This document shows, one piece after another, positions 1-8,126 of a DNA stretch of 13,805 nt. Source of the stretch: Pseudomonadota bacterium (GTDB lineage Bacteria; Pseudomonadota; Alphaproteobacteria; Rhizobiales; Xanthobacteraceae); the NCBI GenBank assembly GCA_021779635.1, contig JAJYAH010000096.1, positions 1 to 13,805 of the forward strand, written 5' to 3'. Position 1 is the stretch's first letter. Every line of letters starts with the position of its first letter. The notes beneath the pieces are model-generated. The model made no database searches and had not been told where the DNA came from. It saw only the letters and a program-made list of their open reading frames with translations. A program made the position numbers and the translations under genes.

Positions 1-3000
1 TCGAGCGGTACCTTCTCGATGCGGGTCTTGTTAGCGAGCGCCCGGAACCGCCGAATCACCCCACTTGCCCGATTGCCGTCGTCGATAATCCATTCCACCG
101 AGCGGCGAGCTGCGTCCAGGTCGGGACGATCGAGCCAGCGCAGACAGGCCTCCGCGTTGGCAACGACGGCGGCGAGCGGCTGATTCACTTCATGGGCGAT
201 CGAGGCGGTGAGCTGTCCCATCGCGTTGATGCGATTGACATGCGCGAGCTCCATTTGGGCGTTGAGCAGGCGCTGTTCGCTAGCGCGCAGTTTCTCGTCT
301 GCCCGCTTGCGGTCCGTCATGTCGATGACAAAGACAACTCCCTCATCGTGCTTTCTCTCGAAAAACGCTCCGCCGACCAGGACTGGCACGCGGCTGCCGT
401 CCTTGCGAAAAAATTCCTTCTCAAAAGGCCTGCAAGTGCCGGTCGCGCTCATCTGGGCTAACGCATCCCGGTCGGCGGAGGCCCACTCTGCGGGCGTCAG
501 ATTCGTCCACCGTATTCGATGCGTGAGAACGTCTTCGTGACTGTAGCCGAGCATGTCGAGAAAGGCTTCGTTGGCTTCGCTGATACCGCCCCGAGAATCC
601 GCGATAAAGATCCCGATGATGTTCGAGTCGACCAGGCGGCGGATCCTGGTCTCCCGTTCCTGGAGGTCGTTGTAGAGACGGGCGTTCTCCAACGAGATCG
701 CCGCCTGCGACGCCAGCAGTTCCAATACCGAAATCCGGTCGGGCGTGAACGCGTGAGATGCCAAGTTGTTCTCGAGGTAGAGCACCCCGATCAGGTTGGT
801 CTGCTTTACCATTGGCAGGCAAAGGATCGACCGGATGTGCTTCCGACGGATATGGGCATCTGCCGAGAAAGGATTCTCAACCAAGGCGTCATCAATGATC
901 AAGGTTTCCCGAGTCCGGATAACGTAGTGGAGCAAGGATTCGGGAAGCTCGGTCGGCGAAACGACCGTCCCGCGCAGCGTGACATCGACCAGGCCGCGAC
1001 CGGTCGTCGCTTCCGCCGCGATCCGTGGCTCGTCGCCCGAAAGCAGAACGAGCATGCCACGCTCGGCACCGGCATGCTCGACCGCGATCCGCATGAGCCT
1101 CTCGATGAGCTTGTCGAGGACGATCTCGCCCGACACCGCCTGCGCGGCCTTGAGCACCGTCCCGACATCCAACTGCCCGACCGGCGCACCAATGGTAGCG
1201 GTGGGAGATGCAGGGACTGGTGCGTCGCGGAGATGCGGATGAAGCTGTTCGAGCTGCCGGACCTTGCCGTCGGCTCCCCAACGTAGATAGCCGTAGCGGG
1301 CATCCTGCAAATATACACGGGCGATCTTCTCGAAGCCTCGTGCCGCGTAGAAGCGGGAAGCAAGTTCATTGGCGAGCGCCTCATTGTGAATAAAGCCGTT
1401 GGCGCGGGCCGAGCGGATGGCCTGTTCGTAGAGGCGCTCGGCATCGAGCTCCCGGCCTTCGATCCGCGCGATCTCGGCGCCGACCAGCGCGGCGCGGTTC
1501 TCGAAATTATCTGGGCAATTCGCCGCCCAGACCTGGAGCTGCTTGTGATGCGCAGCGACAGCGTCCAGGTGCTGCTGCCGCCCGCCGTCAGCAGTGGAAT
1601 CACAGCATGCGGCCCGAGACAGCGCGTCGTAGAAGTAATATTCCGCCGTTTCGAACTGTGAGATCGAAGTCCACAACAGCCGTTGTGCTCTCGAGGAGGC
1701 ATCGATGGCCGCCGCGTAGTCACCAGCAAAGAAGCGCGCCTGCAGTTTGCGCACCCAGTACCAGCACTCGACAAAAGCCAAATCCGGATTATCGGAAAAA
1801 CGCCGCTCAATCCGAACCTCATTGAACAGGTTATCGTCGAACGAGCCGAATGTCGACGTCAAGCCACGCAGCGTTCGGATCAGCCCGAGCTGGGTAGTGA
1901 TGGCGTCAAGGACGAGTCCGAAATGCATCTTCTGCGCGAACGCGAGGCCCCGCTCAGCTTCACGTTCCGCCTCGGTCAGCGGGTCGCCCGCCGCGAGAAA
2001 GTTCGTGTTCAATTGGTCGCCGCAGTAGGCGGCGTAAGTGAGATCGCCATTCTTGGTGGCGGCCTCGAACGCGCGGCGCACTAGATCGCGGCCCGCCCGG
2101 ACATGTCTCGTCCAGGGCACAACGCCATATCCAAACTCCATGTAAGTCCTTGCCTGGAAACGCGTCAGCCCGCGTCGTTCGACCAAGTCACAGCCGAGCT
2201 GACCGAAGCGATATACCGCGGTCCGGTAGTCACCGAAGCGCGGGCCGGCGACCATCGACAGCCAAACATAGGCGCTGCACGAAGCGTCGCAGTTGCCGCG
2301 CTCAAGGCTGAGATTGACCGCTCGGCAGGCGACTAGGGCAACCAGGTTCGCATCGGTATACACGGCTGGCGCCCCGATCTTGGTCAGAACGTCCAGCGTC
2401 GCCAGCGATACCGGGTCGCTCATCAAAGGAAGATCGACCAGATCCTCGATCGTGCGGCTCTCGAGTTGCGACCATATCCGTTCGTATTCGCGCCGCGCCT
2501 CCTCGTTCGTCGGATGCGGCGACCAGTTGATGCCCAGATGCCGGAGGTAGTCGAGACCGACGGCAATGGCACGACTGCTCTGGTCGAGGGCCGTGTACAG
2601 ATCCACGAGCAGGCACGCGACTGTGGCTCGTTCCACCGTACTTGCGGCGTGAGTTGAAAGCATATTCAACCGTTGCTCTGCTTCCGCCAGGGCGCCGGTG
2701 AGGAATTCGCATTCGGCCAGGCGCAGCTCGATCCCAAACCTCAGCTCGTGCCGGCGCTCCCACGAGTCTTCGGGTAACAGCGTCGCACCGGCAGTGAGAT
2801 AGGTGAGGGCGGAAGCATAGGCGCTGGTAGCCTTGGCGCGCCCGCCCGCGATCAGGTTGAACTCGGCCAGTTGCTCACGCTCGTCCCGGGAAGTGATCAA
2901 GGCGGCGCCGCGGTTGAGCTGATTGACGATCTCGAACACGGATTCGTCGCGTTTTTCCGCAGGGGTATGCGCCACGAGCAGCCTGCCGATCAGGAGGTGC

Positions 3001-5081
3001 GCCTCGGCGCGCACCTGTTCCGGTATGAATGAATAGGCGGCCTCCTGGACACGGTCATGGGTGAACTTGTACGAGCCCTCCAGCTGCTCGACCAGCCCCA
3101 GGCGAACCGCGTCCCACAGATCCGACCGCACTTCCTCGTTCGATTTTCCGAGAACGATGGAAAGCATCGCGATCTCGGCGACGTTGCCGAGGCAGGCGAG
3201 TTGCTGCAAGGCCGCCTGGGTTCGCGCGGACAGGCGGGTCAACTTCCCGACCATGAGGTCCACCACATTGTCGGTGTATCCCCTGGCGTGGAGGCGATCG
3301 AGCTCCCAGCGCCAGCGCGCCGCGTCATGATCGAAGCGGAGCAACCGCTCTTCGGCGAGATCAGAAACGAACTGAATCGCAAAAAATGGATTGCCGCCCG
3401 TCTTCTCGTGCACCAGTTGCGCCAGCGGGGCGGCATCGCCCGGCGTGCAGCCAAGCGTATCCGCAACGAGATGGCCCATGTCTTGGCGGGCGAGCGGCGC
3501 AAGACCAATCTCCTGCACCGACGCTCCCGCCTTGCGGATAGCATCGAGCGTGCGCAGAAGCGGATGAGTGGGACCGACCTCGTTGTCCCGATAGGCACCG
3601 ACCAGCAGCAGATGCCGCACCTCCGATTGTGTAGCCAGATGCTCGAGAAGGTCGAGCGTCGCCGCATCGAGCCATTGCAGATCGTCGAGAATGAGTGCGA
3701 GCGGGTGCTCCTTGCGCGCGAACACCGCAAGGAAGCGCCGGAACGCCATCTGGAAGCGGTTCTGTGCATCCGACGCCGGCAGGTTCGCGACCGCTGGCTG
3801 TTTCCCGATCACGAGTTCCAGTTCGGGAACGAGGTTGACGATGAGCTGACCATTCGGACCCAGGGCTTCGCGCAGGTTGTCTCGCCACCGGCCAAGCTCG
3901 GCCTCGCTCTGGCTCAGGAGCGAGCGCACGAGGCTCTGAAAGGCTTGGCCGAGGGTGGCGTATGGGATATCGCGCTTGTACTGGTCGAACTTGCCGGACG
4001 CGAACAGGCCACGCGACGAAACGAGCGCCTGGTGCAGCTCGTTTACCACTGAGGACTTGCCGATGCCGGAATATCCGGACACCAGCACGAACTCCACGGT
4101 GCCGGTCGCCACCACCCGATCGAAGGAAGCCAGCAGAGAGTCGATCTCGCGCTCGCGGCCATAGAGCTTCTCCGGAATCAGCAGCTGGTTCGGCAGGTCA
4201 TGAGCGCCCAGCATGAACGGATCGATGCGACCATGCGTCTCCCATTCCCTCGAGCACTGCTGAAGATCGGCTTCGAGGCCGGAGGCGGTTTGGTAACGTT
4301 CCTCGGCGGTCTTCGCGAGGAGCTTCATCACAATAGCCGAGACCAGCCCAGGGACGCCGGAGACCCGATCCTCGATCGGCGCCGGTTGCCGTGCGATGTG
4401 GCAGTGCATCCACTCCATCGGATCGGCAGCGATGAAGGGCAGCGCTCCTGTGAGCATCTCGTAGAAGGTGACGCCCAGGGCATAGAGATCGCTGCGTGAG
4501 TCCACTGCGCGGTTCATCCTGCCGCTTTGCTCCGGCGCCATGTAGGCGAGCGTCCCGGCGATCACGTCTGGCGGCACCGGGGCTTGATGCTCGCGCGGCA
4601 GACGTGAGGCAATGCCGAACCCCGTCAGCCACACGCCGCCGCTTGCCTCGTTGACCAGAATATTTGCCGGCTTGATGTCCTTGTGGATGAGCCCCCGTTC
4701 ATGCACGCGGCGGAGCACGCCCGCAAGCGGGATTGCGATGCGGAGGAAATGCGATATCTTCAACGGTCGGCCAAGCAGCCGGTCGATCGGCGTACCGCCG
4801 GGATCCTCAAGCACCAGCGTCATGCGGTTGTTGTATTGCGTCAACGCGACTGGTCGCGCCGACCACGCATTGTCCAGATCGTCCTTCAGTGCGTATTCGT
4901 GAGTGAGACGATTGAGGCTGTCAGAAGTCGGCTGCTCGGTAGCGGAACGCACGACGAGGACCGTGTTCCGGTTGCCGTCGACGTCATCGCGCCATCCCCT
5001 GCAGAAGATGCGATCACCGTCCTCCCACGCAACCCGGAGGCCGCTATCCACCCCAACGTCGGACCAAGAGGATGGGATCAT
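1..5081 (-). CDS. Trifunctional Ser/Thr kinase-like / ATPase / sensor histidine kinase, paralog 2 (3' end cut by window)
   Basis: I translated this strand from the ATG at 5081 and found one open frame of 1693 codons reaching base 3, with no stop; the C-terminal ATP-binding half of the histidine kinase lies beyond the edge. Domains, by residue: kinase-like (about 1-285; HKDIKPAN at 133-140, LTGFGIAS at 152-159, [15 protein letters not shown]); AAA/STAND ATPase (Walker A GYSGIGKS at 336-343, Walker [11 protein letters not shown] with D466 and D467); helical/TPR-like region (about 600-1290); GAF (about 1305-1465, with SILCLPM); PAS (about 1480-1600, VDSNIIGI, then [15 protein letters not shown]); HisKA with IAHEVNQPL, phosphoacceptor H1630. 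The role is inferred: cytoplasmic sensing coupled to His autophosphorylation. There are no membrane segments. The beta-3 Lys and DFG Asp are absent, so the kinase-like domain is probably not a classical active kinase. The gene is paralogous to the one at 8202-13697. The start is supported by GGTGGAG 8 bases upstream and by alignment of MIPSSW with the paralog's start. Confidence 0.93.
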   Translation of the reverse strand, partial: MIPSSWSDVGVDSGLRVAWEDGDRIFCRGWRDDVDGNRNTVLVVRSATEQPTSDSLNRLTHEYALKDDLDNAWSARPVALTQYNNRMTLVLEDPGGTPIDRLLGRPLKISHFLRIAIPLAGVLRRVHERGLIHKDIKPANILVNEASGGVWLTGFGIASRLPREHQAPVPPDVIAGTLAYMAPEQSGRMNRAVDSRSDLYALGVTFYEMLTGALPFIAADPMEWMHCHIARQPAPIEDRVSGVPGLVSAIVMKLLAKTAEERYQTASGLEADLQQCSREWETHGRIDPFMLGAHDLPNQLLIPEKLYGREREIDSLLASFDRVVATGTVEFVLVSGYSGIGKSSVVNELHQALVSSRGLFASGKFDQYKRDIPYATLGQAFQSLVRSLLSQSEAELGRWRDNLREALGPNGQLIVNLVPELELVIGKQPAVANLPASDAQNRFQMAFRRFLAVFARKEHPLALILDDLQWLDAATLDLLEHLATQSEVRHLLLVGAYRDNEVGPTHPLLRTLDAIRKAGASVQEIGLAPLARQDMGHLVADTLGCTPGDAAPLAQLVHEKTGGNPFFAIQFVSDLAEERLLRFDHDAARWRWELDRLHARGYTDNVVDLMVGKLTRLSARTQAALQQLACLGNVAEIAMLSIVLGKSNEEVRSDLWDAVRLGLVEQLEGSYKFTHDRVQEAAYSFIPEQVRAEAHLLIGRLLVAHTPAEKRDESVFEIVNQLNRGAALITSRDEREQLAEFNLIAGGRAKATSAYASALTYLTAGATLLPEDSWERRHELRFGIELRLAECEFLTGALAEAEQRLNMLSTHAASTVERATVACLLVDLYTALDQSSRAIAVGLDYLRHLGINWSPHPTNEEARREYERIWSQLESRTIEDLVDLPLMSDPVSLATLDVLTKIGAPAVYTDANLVALVACRAVNLSLERGNCDASCSAYVWLSMVAGPRFGDYRTAVYRFGQLGCDLVERRGLTRFQARTYMEFGYGVVPWTRHVRAGRDLVRRAFEAATKNGDLTYAAYCGDQLNTNFLAAGDPLTEAEREAERGLAFAQKMHFGLVLDAITTQLGLIRTLRGLTSTFGSFDDNLFNEVRIERRFSDNPDLAFVECWYWVRKLQARFFAGDYAAAIDASSRAQRLLWTSISQFETAEYYFYDALSRAACCDSTADGGRQQHLDAVAAHHKQLQVWAANCPDNFENRAALVGAEIARIEGRELDAERLYEQAIRSARANGFIHNEALANELASRFYAARGFEKIARVYLQDARYGYLRWGADGKVRQLEQLHPHLRDAPVPASPTATIGAPVGQLDVGTVLKAAQAVSGEIVLDKLIERLMRIAVEHAGAERGMLVLLSGDEPRIAAEATTGRGLVDVTLRGTVVSPTELPESLLHYVIRTRETLIIDDALVENPFSADAHIRRKHIRSILCLPMVKQTNLIGVLYLENNLASHAFTPDRISVLELLASQAAISLENARLYNDLQERETRIRRLVDSNIIGIFIADSRGGISEANEAFLDMLGYSHEDVLTHRIRWTNLTPAEWASADRDALAQMSATGTCRPFEKEFFRKDGSRVPVLVGGAFFERKHDEGVVFVIDMTDRKRADEKLRASEQRLLNAQMELAHVNRINAMGQLTASIAHEVNQPLAAVVANAEACLRWLDRPDLDAARRSVEWIIDDGNRASGVIRRFRALANKTRIEKVPL

Positions 5082-5089
5082 CCGTCGGA

Positions 5090-5096
5090 CTCCACC
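5090..5096 (-). promoter_or_regulatory. Ribosome binding site of sensor paralog 2
   Basis: The minus strand reads GGTGGAG, then 8 bases, then the ATG at 5081. No other ATG, GTG or TTG lies in frame for at least 65 bases upstream, so this site fixes the start. The first codons can form a small hairpin over the start (GGATG pairing with CATCC, loop ATCC). I saw no convincing promoter. Confidence 0.6.
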
Positions 5097-5234
5097 GCCA
5101 GATCGGTGAGAAGATACTAAGCTAAAATTCGTCCCATGCAGGAGCGCGCCAATTGAACGAGCAGTTTACCACGTGCCGGGGTGCGCGGCGATATCTGATT
5201 CCGAGGGCAGGAGGCTACCGATTGGTGTACCCCG

Positions 5235-5251
5235 TTTTCCGGTCTGGAAAA
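5235..5251. repeat. Short inverted repeat TTTTCC-GGTCT-GGAAAA
   Basis: A perfect 6-base inverted repeat with a 5-base spacer, centred about 160 bases upstream of the start of sensor paralog 2. It could be a dimeric-regulator operator or a small RNA hairpin. Sequence symmetry is the only support. Confidence 0.35.
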
Positions 5252-5463
5252 ATGATGCCGATTGGAACGACAAAATTGACAATCAGGAATGGCGCAATAG
5301 TGTGCCGCGGGCACCGTCAGGATTTTGGCTGCACTGGTCCGCCATACGCGAGTGCTGGATTGAAGTCGCTGTTCGAGCTAACGACCATCGCGAACGATTT
5401 CGACGGCGACGTCGCGGCGGCTGTCAACGCGGCAAGTAACGCATCAATTGAGCGAGATCGGCC

Positions 5464-5487
5464 AGCGCCGCCCGCATGGCGCTTTTT
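5464..5487 (+). terminator. Candidate rho-independent terminator on the plus strand
   Basis: The stem AGCGCC (5464-5469) pairs with GGCGCT (5478-5483) around the loop GCCCGCAT, followed by a run of T (5483-5487). The T-run is on the plus-strand 3' side, so it would stop rightward transcription, yet no supported plus-strand gene precedes it. For the leftward operon the U-tract is on the wrong side. It could end a small RNA, block antisense transcription, or be fortuitous. Confidence 0.3.
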
Positions 5488-5536
5488 CAACTCCAACGTC
5501 GGCGGCCGTTCGACCAACTGGCTGACTGAGCTAAAT

Positions 5537-6901
5537 CTACCTCATCGACGACACCGGACCCGGCTGAAGCGATGACATCCGCCAGACCGTGTTTCCGACG
5601 TCGTCGGCGATGAGCAGTCCGCCGGACTTATCGACTGCCAAACCGACCGGCCTTCCGCGCGCGTGATTGTCAGCGTCAAGAAATCCGGTAACGACATCTT
5701 GCGCCGCGCCGCTCGGCCGTCCCTCGCTGAAGGGCACGAAGACAACTTTGTAACCGTTCAGAGGAGTTCGATCCCAGCTTCCGTGTTCGCCGACGAACGC
5801 ACCGTCGCGGTACTTGGCAGGAAGGTCCGAGCCTGCGGCCATGGCCACACCCAACGGCGCCACGTGAGAGCTTAGCGCGTAGTCCGGTGTGATCGCCGTG
5901 GCGACCAGATCGGGCCGCTGCGGTTCAACGCGAGGGTCCAGGTGCTGACCGTAATAGCTATAGGGCCAGCCATAGAAGCCTCCGTCGCGCACCGAAGTCA
6001 GGTAATCCGGAACCAGGTCAGGGCCGATTTCGTCGCGCTCATTGGCGATGGCCCAGAGTTTGCCGGTTTCGGGTTCCCACTGCAGCCCGGTGGGATTGCG
6101 GATTCCGCTGGCGAAGATGCGATGGGCGCCCGAGGCCCGATCGACCTCCCAGATCGCAGCTCGTGCGTATTCAGCCCCAATTCCGTTTTCAGTGATGTTG
6201 CTGTTCGATCCGACTCCGACATAAAGCTTGGAGCCATCTGGACTGGCCAACAGCGCCTTGGTCCAGTGATGGTCGATGGGTCCACCAGGAAGATCGGTGA
6301 GTTTGGTGCCGGCGGCCGTGATGCTGGTTTGTCCATCCTGATACGGATAACGGACGATGGCATCAGTGTTGGCGACATAGAGATCGTGGCCAACGAGGGC
6401 GACGCCAAATGGCGAGTTGAGGTGATCCAGAAATGTGGTCCGCAGCTGGGGGCTGCCGTCAGCATTGTTGCCGCGCAGCAGCGTGATGCGGTTTGCATCC
6501 TTAGCTTTGGCGCCGGCGATCCATTGCACCCAACTGGTAATGATGTCCTTCGGCCGGTTGATCGGGGCTTTCGGACCATTGCTCTCAACCACCAATACGT
6601 CCGCATTGGGGAGAACGTAAAGAGACCGCGGATGCTCAAGGCCGGTGGCCAATGCATGGATTTGCAATCCTTGCGGCACCGTGGGATTTTCCCCCTTTCC
6701 CCAGCCGACGGCTTTTGCAACCCGCATCGGCGGCATGAAGTACTGCTGCAACCCGGGCAGCACGGGATTGGCGCCGATCTGCCTTGCCGGGTCGCCAGCA
6801 TGATCGTCACAGCCGGCGAGCCCAAGGCCGGCGACGGCGAGAAGCAGAACGGCGAGACGCGATGGTTTCGTCGAGCGTGTAATTTTTAGCGCGCGCTTCA
6901 T
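5537..6901 (-). CDS. Sorbosone/glucose dehydrogenase-family (PQQ-type) beta-propeller lipoprotein
   Basis: 454 residues, the usual length for sorbosone dehydrogenase-family proteins (GSDH, six-bladed beta-propeller that oxidises sugars with PQQ in the periplasm). The N-terminus is a lipoprotein signal: basic MKRALKITRSTKPSR, a hydrophobic stretch, then the lipobox LAGC with Cys31, followed by Asp-Asp at 32-33. Typical motifs are present in order: LEHPRSLYVLPNADVLVVES, NSPFGVAL, GPIDHHWTKALL, SGIRNPTGLQW, NERDEIGPDLVPDYL, DGGFYGWPYSYYGQHLDPRV, SSHVAPLG, GEHGSWDRTPLNGYKVVFVP, GRPVGLAVDKSGGLLIADD. The start is secure: GGAGG lies 7 bases upstream of the ATG, inside the last codons of the upstream DUF2231 gene, whose stop is only 3 bases away. 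The two genes are therefore one translationally coupled operon. Two stops follow closely (TAG ATT TAG). The true substrate is not shown; many family members are not sorbosone-specific. Confidence 0.93.
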   Translation of the reverse strand: MKRALKITRSTKPSRLAVLLLAVAGLGLAGCDDHAGDPARQIGANPVLPGLQQYFMPPMRVAKAVGWGKGENPTVPQGLQIHALATGLEHPRSLYVLPNADVLVVESNGPKAPINRPKDIITSWVQWIAGAKAKDANRITLLRGNNADGSPQLRTTFLDHLNSPFGVALVGHDLYVANTDAIVRYPYQDGQTSITAAGTKLTDLPGGPIDHHWTKALLASPDGSKLYVGVGSNSNITENGIGAEYARAAIWEVDRASGAHRIFASGIRNPTGLQWEPETGKLWAIANERDEIGPDLVPDYLTSVRDGGFYGWPYSYYGQHLDPRVEPQRPDLVATAITPDYALSSHVAPLGVAMAAGSDLPAKYRDGAFVGEHGSWDRTPLNGYKVVFVPFSEGRPSGAAQDVVTGFLDADNHARGRPVGLAVDKSGGLLIADDVGNTVWRMSSLQPGPVSSMR

Positions 6902-6904
6902 GTT

Positions 6905-7375
6905 TTAACCTCCAGCACGAGAGCGATTTGCGAAGGCCGTGCCAGTCAAGGCCGTCAGCAAGAGAACGACAACAACGAGTCCGGAAAGCATCAGGCCTGT
7001 TGGTACCACGGCAGTGTAGCCGTCGCGGCTGTGAACGAAGGCATTTATCAGCGAGAGCAAGACGGCAAGCGCGTAGCCAACCACGCGGGGCCAGGCGGGC
7101 CTTTCGATTTGTCTGCCGCCTGCAAGATCAGTTACGTAGGCGACGGCGGCAATGCCCGCCAATATCAGACCTGCGACGATCAGCCAGATGGAGAACCTCT
7201 CCCACATCACATTGGGTATCTGCCAATAGACAAGATCGGTGACCAGAGCGGCCGAGAAATAGGCGGCCGAAAACGATACCGGCAATTTGTGGATCGACCG
7301 TCGACGAGGCTTCCCGGTTAAACTAAAATCGGCATCGCCTCGGAAGGGTACTTCGGTGATTATTGCATGCTGCAT
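6905..7375 (-). CDS. DUF2231-family four-helix membrane protein
   Basis: 156 residues from the ATG at 7375. A short basic N-terminus with IHKLPVSF (a family-like H-x-x-P entry to the first helix) is followed by four predicted membrane helices at about 31-49, 62-83, 94-112 and 122-145, with MWERFSIWLIVAGLILAG and YVTDLAGG between helices as in DUF2231 proteins. The biochemical role of the family is unknown. From memory, DUF2231 genes often sit beside sorbosone dehydrogenase genes in alphaproteobacteria, as here, so it may serve as a membrane partner or electron carrier; this is inference. The start is chosen because AAGGA lies 7 bases upstream. The frame is open further, to 7690, but that extension is polar, lacks family similarity, and would remove the RNA-structured leader. 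The stop codon overlaps the ribosome site of the dehydrogenase gene. Confidence 0.8.
   Translation of the reverse strand: MQHAIITEVPFRGDADFSLTGKPRRRSIHKLPVSFSAAYFSAALVTDLVYWQIPNVMWERFSIWLIVAGLILAGIAAVAYVTDLAGGRQIERPAWPRVVGYALAVLLSLINAFVHSRDGYTAVVPTGLMLSGLVVVVLLLTALTGTAFANRSRAGG
6909..6913 (-). promoter_or_regulatory. Ribosome binding site of the dehydrogenase gene, inside the DUF2231 gene
   Basis: GGAGG on the minus strand is formed by the terminal Gly-Gly codons of the DUF2231 gene and sits 7 bases before the ATG at 6901. The arrangement (GGA GGT TAA AAC ATG) implies translational coupling. Confidence 0.8.
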
Positions 7376-7382
7376 GTCGCAA

Positions 7383-7387
7383 TCCTT
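7383..7387 (-). promoter_or_regulatory. Ribosome binding site deciding the DUF2231 start
   Basis: AAGGA on the minus strand, 7 bases before the ATG at 7375. This is the main reason for choosing the 156-residue form over the longer open frame. Confidence 0.65.
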
Positions 7388-7408
7388 GCTACGATCCCGC
7401 GCCTGTGC

Positions 7409-7470
7409 CTTTTCATAGCTGCTAGGCTTCTTTGGGTTTCGATGGGCGCCATGAAAAGTTGCACCTAGCA
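7409..7470 (-). promoter_or_regulatory. Candidate pseudoknot RNA element in the leader of the DUF2231-dehydrogenase operon
   Basis: Read on the minus strand, two perfect inverted repeats interleave: UGCUAGG (7470-7464), then CUUUUCAU (7458-7451), then CCUAGCA (7426-7420) pairing with the first, then AUGAAAAG (7416-7409) pairing with the second. Stems are 7 and 8 base pairs. The connecting loops are 5, 24 and 3 bases. The element ends 21 bases before the ribosome site of the operon. The order a-b-a'-b' is that of an H-type pseudoknot. The 3-base last loop is short for crossing a 7-pair stem, so two alternative hairpins are the competing reading. I know of no described riboswitch matching it. 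Confidence 0.4.
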
Positions 7471-8037
7471 TCCAAGATAGTCGGGCACTCACGCGCAGGC
7501 TTTTAAATTCGGTTTCATTTTCGAGACCTGTTGAAACGACTTGCGGCGAGCGCCGGGGAGCAAATGCGGCCGCCGTCAACGCACTTGAAAGGATTACGGC
7601 GAGGCTTCGGAGCAGTAGACCGGCCGGTAAAAACCGGTTCCAACTGCCTGCGTCACTGTTCGGGAATCGCGGTGGGCGGTAATCCGCCAAGGTACTCTGA
7701 GGCTTGCACCCTCTCGCTTGAAGTCGATTGATCTTTCGGTTCTATGGTGCAGAGCAGACAGCAGCCGACAAGACATGGGTCTTACCGATCCGCTGAAAGT
7801 GGAATGAAGTCTGTTGTTGATCCGGGATGTCCGCTATCCGGTCGCTAACAGGGGTAGACCGGACATCGCGCGGACAGCCCAATTCAGTCAAGATTGACCC
7901 CCTGCGGATATGCGCGTGGCGCACCTTGCGACTCCAAAATGGGACGGCTTCGGTTTCGGCAGTCTCGGTGGTTTCGTCCAAAGCGGTCCCGCTCGGTGAC
8001 GGCAATTAAGCCAGTCAAGTTCGACTTTTCAGCGAGA
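7471..8037. other. Intergenic region, about 570 bases, no supported gene
   Basis: It separates the hairpin repeats downstream of sensor gene 1 from the operon leader. It must contain the operon promoter if transcription starts here, but I could not identify a convincing -35/-10 pair. It contains a 10-base palindrome ACCGGCCGGT (7619-7628) followed by a second ACCGGT, and an inverted repeat GATGTCCG (7826-7833) / CGGACATC (7860-7867). Short frames on both strands show no domain or ribosome site. The 7800-7900 part resembles, from memory, dispersed intergenic sequences of Bradyrhizobium-type genomes; I could not check this. Confidence 0.5.
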
Positions 8038-8113
8038 CTAGTGCCCCGTATCCGAAGTTCGTGATACGTTGCAGCACGCTCTTGCACGAACTTCGGATGC
8101 GAGAGGGCACTAG
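8038..8113. repeat. Hairpin repeat element A, bounded by CTAG
   Basis: A 76-base imperfect inverted repeat. The left arm (8038-8063) starts CTAGTGCCC and ends ATCCGAAGTTCGTG; the right arm (8085-8113) is its complement with a 3-base insertion; the spacer is 21 bases. It is of the same family as element B and in inverted orientation to it. As RNA it would form a stem of more than 20 pairs downstream of sensor gene 1, useful for 3' end protection or termination. It resembles REP/MITE-type palindromic elements, but no family name can be given from sequence alone. Confidence 0.85.
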
Positions 8114-8126
8114 CAAATCTATGATT

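Larger units (their letters stand above)
5082..5536. other. Intergenic region, about 455 bases, no assigned gene
   Basis: This lies between the stop of the dehydrogenase gene and the start of sensor paralog 2. A plus-strand TTG-started frame (5153-5575, 140 codons) crosses it but has no clear ribosome site, no recognisable domain, and overlaps the end of the dehydrogenase gene. A minus-strand frame (5317-5517, 66 codons) is equally unconvincing. The region contains a short palindrome (5235-5251), a repeated CCGATTGG (5218-5225 and 5258-5265) and a terminator-like hairpin (5464-5487). It must hold the promoter of sensor paralog 2 unless transcription reads through from the operon. It may be a decayed gene or a dispersed intergenic repeat. 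Confidence 0.6.

Noticed and set aside
3057..4052. Plus-strand open frame of 331 codons opposite sensor paralog 2
   Set aside because: It mirrors the ATPase region of the minus-strand gene. The equivalent antisense frame occurs at the matching place in the other paralog, as a shadow should.
1..5081. Possible frameshifts or pseudogenisation of sensor paralog 2
   Set aside because: Reading every codon from 5081 to the window edge gave one uninterrupted frame that stays in register with the paralog to the last base; it is only truncated by the window.
5153..5575. Plus-strand frame of 140 codons in the spacer
   Set aside because: A TTG start, no convincing ribosome site, overlap with the dehydrogenase 3' end, and a terminator-like hairpin inside the frame; kept only as a note under the spacer.
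5942..6889. Plus-strand open frame of 315 codons opposite the dehydrogenase gene
   Set aside because: The minus-strand frame encodes a full-length recognised beta-propeller with signal peptide and a strong ribosome site; the plus frame has none of these.
7616..7641. Possible general-stress (EcfG-type) promoter, GGAAC on the minus strand upstream of the DUF2231 operon
   Set aside because: The -35-like GGAAC is present, but at the required spacing the -10 reads GTCT or TCTA rather than a GTT-type box, and it lies about 250 bases from the start codon.
7376..7690. N-terminal extension of the DUF2231 frame to 261 residues
   Set aside because: A good ribosome site precedes the internal ATG at 7375, the extension is basic and unlike the family, and it would swallow the structured leader.
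7884..8087. Short minus-strand frame of 67 codons overlapping hairpin element A
   Set aside because: Its first part is an arm of the inverted repeat, it has no ribosome site, and no domain is recognisable.
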